Shown: in pieces, positions 7,031 through 8,273 of the stretch | Numbering within the stretch: the stretch's first letter is position 1 | How the letters are laid out: each line of letters starts with the position of its first letter | Origin: Methylophaga sp. | GTDB taxonomy: Bacteria; Pseudomonadota; Gammaproteobacteria; Nitrosococcales; Methylophagaceae | NCBI GenBank assembly: GCA_014762585.1 | Contig: JABURN010000196.1 | Location: 1-8,273 of the forward strand | Length of the DNA: 8,273 nucleotides | Direction of reading: 5' to 3' | Made by a program: the position numbers and the translations under genes | Notes under the pieces: generated by a model | The model's database searches: none | The model's input: only the letters and a program-made list of their open reading frames with translations | What the model was told of the DNA's origin: nothing

Positions 7031-7235
7031 ACTTCAAGAGTATTTTCATACTGATTGGAGCGCGATGACCGGAACCGACTGGTTCGGCCTGGTATTTACA
7101 GTAGTGATCTTTCTACTGATGGTGGGACTGTATTTCTGGGTGCTGAACCCAAAAAACAAAGACAAGATTGAGTCCCATCGTTCCATGCCGCTGGATGACG
7201 AAGACGAGACAAATTCGGAGAAAAAAGATGGCTGA
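7023..7235 (+). CDS. ccoQ: cbb3-type oxidase small subunit CcoQ, long variant, GTG start
   Basis: Small single-span membrane protein that helps stabilise the cbb3 complex in species where it has been studied. The 70-residue product has a cytoplasmic or amphipathic start ([20 protein letters not shown]) and one helix at about 21-40 ([20 protein letters not shown]). LNPKNKDK follows, then a polar, acidic tail. Pseudomonas CcoQ is shorter (about 60) and begins almost at the helix. I chose GTG 7023, which overlaps the ccoO stop by 8 bases, because the YFHTDW-x-AMT segment resembles other long CcoQ forms I recall. ATG 7065, with GGAG four bases before it, is the alternative and would give 56 residues. 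The end overlaps ccoP by 8 bases. Confidence 0.85.
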   Translation: MSKLQEYFHTDWSAMTGTDWFGLVFTVVIFLLMVGLYFWVLNPKNKDKIESHRSMPLDDEDETNSEKKDG

Positions 7236-8154
7236 TAACAAAAAGAATCCTAATGAAGTGTCTGATACAGGACACGAATGGGATGGTATCAGAGAGCTGG
7301 AAAATCCCCCACCGCGTTGGTGGACCAATGCCCTTTACCTGAGTGGTCTGCTGGTACTGGTGTATTTCATCCTTTATCCTGCGCTGCCGCTGATCAATGA
7401 CAGCACTAAAGGTCTGCTGGGCTGGACCATGATCAAGGAGTACAAGGAAAACCTGGCTGAAGTTGAAGCAAAACGTGCCCCGTTTGAAGAAAAACTGGAA
7501 GCCATGACTGCCGAAGAAATTCTGGCTGATCAGGACATGCGCAACTACGCAGTCGGTTCCAGTAAAGTGCTTTATGGTGATAACTGTGCAGCCTGTCACG
7601 GTACCGGTGGTATCCCGGCGCCAGGCTCTGGTTACCCGATTCTGGCTGACGATGATTGGCTCTACGGTGGTGATGTAAGCACCATTGTTGAAACGCTGGC
7701 CAAAGGTCGTCAGGGCATGATGATGGCGCACAAAAACACGCTGAAACCCGAAGAGGTCGATGGCCTGGTTCAATTCGTCTTGAATGCGTCTGAAGGCAAG
7801 GCCACTGAAGCGGGTTGGAAACTCTACAACGAAAAAGGTTGTGTCGGCTGTCATGGTGCTGATGCCAAAGGCATGCATGCGCTTGGCTCAGCCAATCTGA
7901 CTGACCAGATCTGGCGTTTTTCTGGTGAGCCTGAAGAAATCCGTTACACCATCCTGCACGGCGTAAACGATCCATCAGATCCTCAAACTCGTGTTGCTGT
8001 AATGCCGGGCTGGAATGAAAAACTGGCGGTCAAACTCGAGGCCCAGAAGTGGGAAGAAGAGCCTGAATACGACGGCACCGAAACCGAGCGTCTGACCGAA
8101 ACAGAAATCAAGAAACTCGCTGTCTACGTTCACCAGTTCGGTGGTGGTCAGTAA
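7228..8154 (+). CDS. ccoP: cbb3-type cytochrome c oxidase subunit III (diheme cytochrome c)
   Basis: Takes electrons from soluble or membrane cytochromes c and passes them to CcoO. The 308 residues start with a polar cytoplasmic part ending in NPPPRWW and one membrane helix near 33-56. Two periplasmic cytochrome c domains follow: CAACH at 120-124 and CVGCH at 205-209. Probable distal Met ligands are in the MMM run at 164-166 (GRQGMMMAH, where the family usually reads GRQGMMPAW) and Met259 in VAVMPGW. The second domain has a longer loop before Met259 (NDPSDPQTR) and an acidic insert at about 265-290. The end, KKLAVYVHQFGGG, is typical. The start ATG 7228 has GGAG seven bases before (7217-7220) and overlaps ccoQ by 8 bases. 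Confidence 0.96.
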   Translation: MADNKKNPNEVSDTGHEWDGIRELENPPPRWWTNALYLSGLLVLVYFILYPALPLINDSTKGLLGWTMIKEYKENLAEVEAKRAPFEEKLEAMTAEEILADQDMRNYAVGSSKVLYGDNCAACHGTGGIPAPGSGYPILADDDWLYGGDVSTIVETLAKGRQGMMMAHKNTLKPEEVDGLVQFVLNASEGKATEAGWKLYNEKGCVGCHGADAKGMHALGSANLTDQIWRFSGEPEEIRYTILHGVNDPSDPQTRVAVMPGWNEKLAVKLEAQKWEEEPEYDGTETERLTETEIKKLAVYVHQFGGGQ

Positions 8155-8164
8155 AGATAGAGTG

Positions 8165-8191
8165 ATGGCCCTGATATGCTTTCAGGGCCAT
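8165..8191 (+). other. Strong intergenic hairpin after ccoP, no U-tract
   Basis: ATGGCCCTGA (8165-8174) pairs perfectly with TCAGGGCCAT (8182-8191) over a seven-base loop. ACAAATTCC follows, without a T-run on either strand, so it is not a standard terminator. A 3' stabiliser of the ccoNOQP message or a processing site between ccoP and the next gene is more likely. Confidence 0.6.
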
Positions 8192-8216
8192 ACAAATTCC
8201 ACAGGAGGAATCATAG

Positions 8217-8273
8217 ATGGCATTTGATGCAGTAGTGTTTGGCTCGATTGCCAGTGTTGTTGTCGCTATTCTC
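8217..8273 (+). CDS. Start of an unidentified, probably membrane protein (3'-truncated)
   Basis: ATG 8217 opens a frame that stays open to the window end: MAFDAVVFGSIASVVVAIL, 19 residues. A near-perfect AGGAGG (8203-8208) lies eight bases before it, which makes it a real start. The residues from about 6 on are hydrophobic and small, as in a membrane helix or signal anchor. It lies 62 bases after ccoP in the same direction and may belong to the operon. Genes after ccoP are often ccoG, ccoH, ccoI or ccoS. This start does not look like the ones I know for ccoG, and the piece is too short to name. Confidence 0.7.
   Translation, partial: MAFDAVVFGSIASVVVAIL

Noticed and set aside
7096..7878. 260-codon open frame on the - strand over ccoQ and ccoP
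   Set aside because: It lies opposite two well-conserved genes and its length follows from their codon pattern; there is no convincing start region or recognisable domain.

Overview
The window looks like chromosomal DNA of a gammaproteobacterium. Its left part carries the order aroA-cmk-rpsA-ihfB, which is typical of that class. Its right part carries a cbb3-type oxidase operon, ccoNOQP, preceded by a perfect Anr/FNR box. The AroA is of the class II type rather than the E. coli type, and the CcoQ is a long variant. I recall both combinations from aquatic or Thiotrichales-like gammaproteobacteria (Methylophaga-like is a guess). All genes found are on the + strand. I see no insertion sequence, tRNA, rRNA, CRISPR or prophage gene.

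Layout. 1-1277: aroA, cut at its 5' end. 1270-1938: cmk, overlapping aroA by 8 bases. 1948-2048: an rpsA leader with three successive hairpins. 2049-3722: rpsA, six S1 domains. 3738-3771: terminator-like hairpin. 3839-4129: ihfB. 4139-4534: a Mth938/DUF498-family protein of unknown bacterial role. 4535-4914: the only long non-coding stretch, crowded with dyads. It holds an exact IHF consensus match, a 17-bp operator-like dyad, a perfect Anr/FNR box inside a 13-bp inverted repeat, and a nine-codon mini-ORF. 4915-8154: ccoN, ccoO, ccoQ and ccoP, tightly packed with 8-base overlaps at O/Q and Q/P. 8165-8191: strong hairpin without a U-tract. 8217-8273: first 19 codons of a further, probably membrane, protein.

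How the parts fit. The left block combines aromatic amino-acid synthesis (aroA), pyrimidine nucleotide supply (cmk), translation (S1) and nucleoid architecture (IHF beta). The right block encodes a high-affinity terminal oxidase for low oxygen, and its upstream region matches that role: an oxygen-responsive Anr/FNR site plus an IHF bending site. IHF beta is itself encoded about 0.5 kb upstream. The core genes are ordinary. The parts worth a second look are the ccoN upstream region, the CcoP and CcoQ variants, the rpsA leader and the Mth938 gene.
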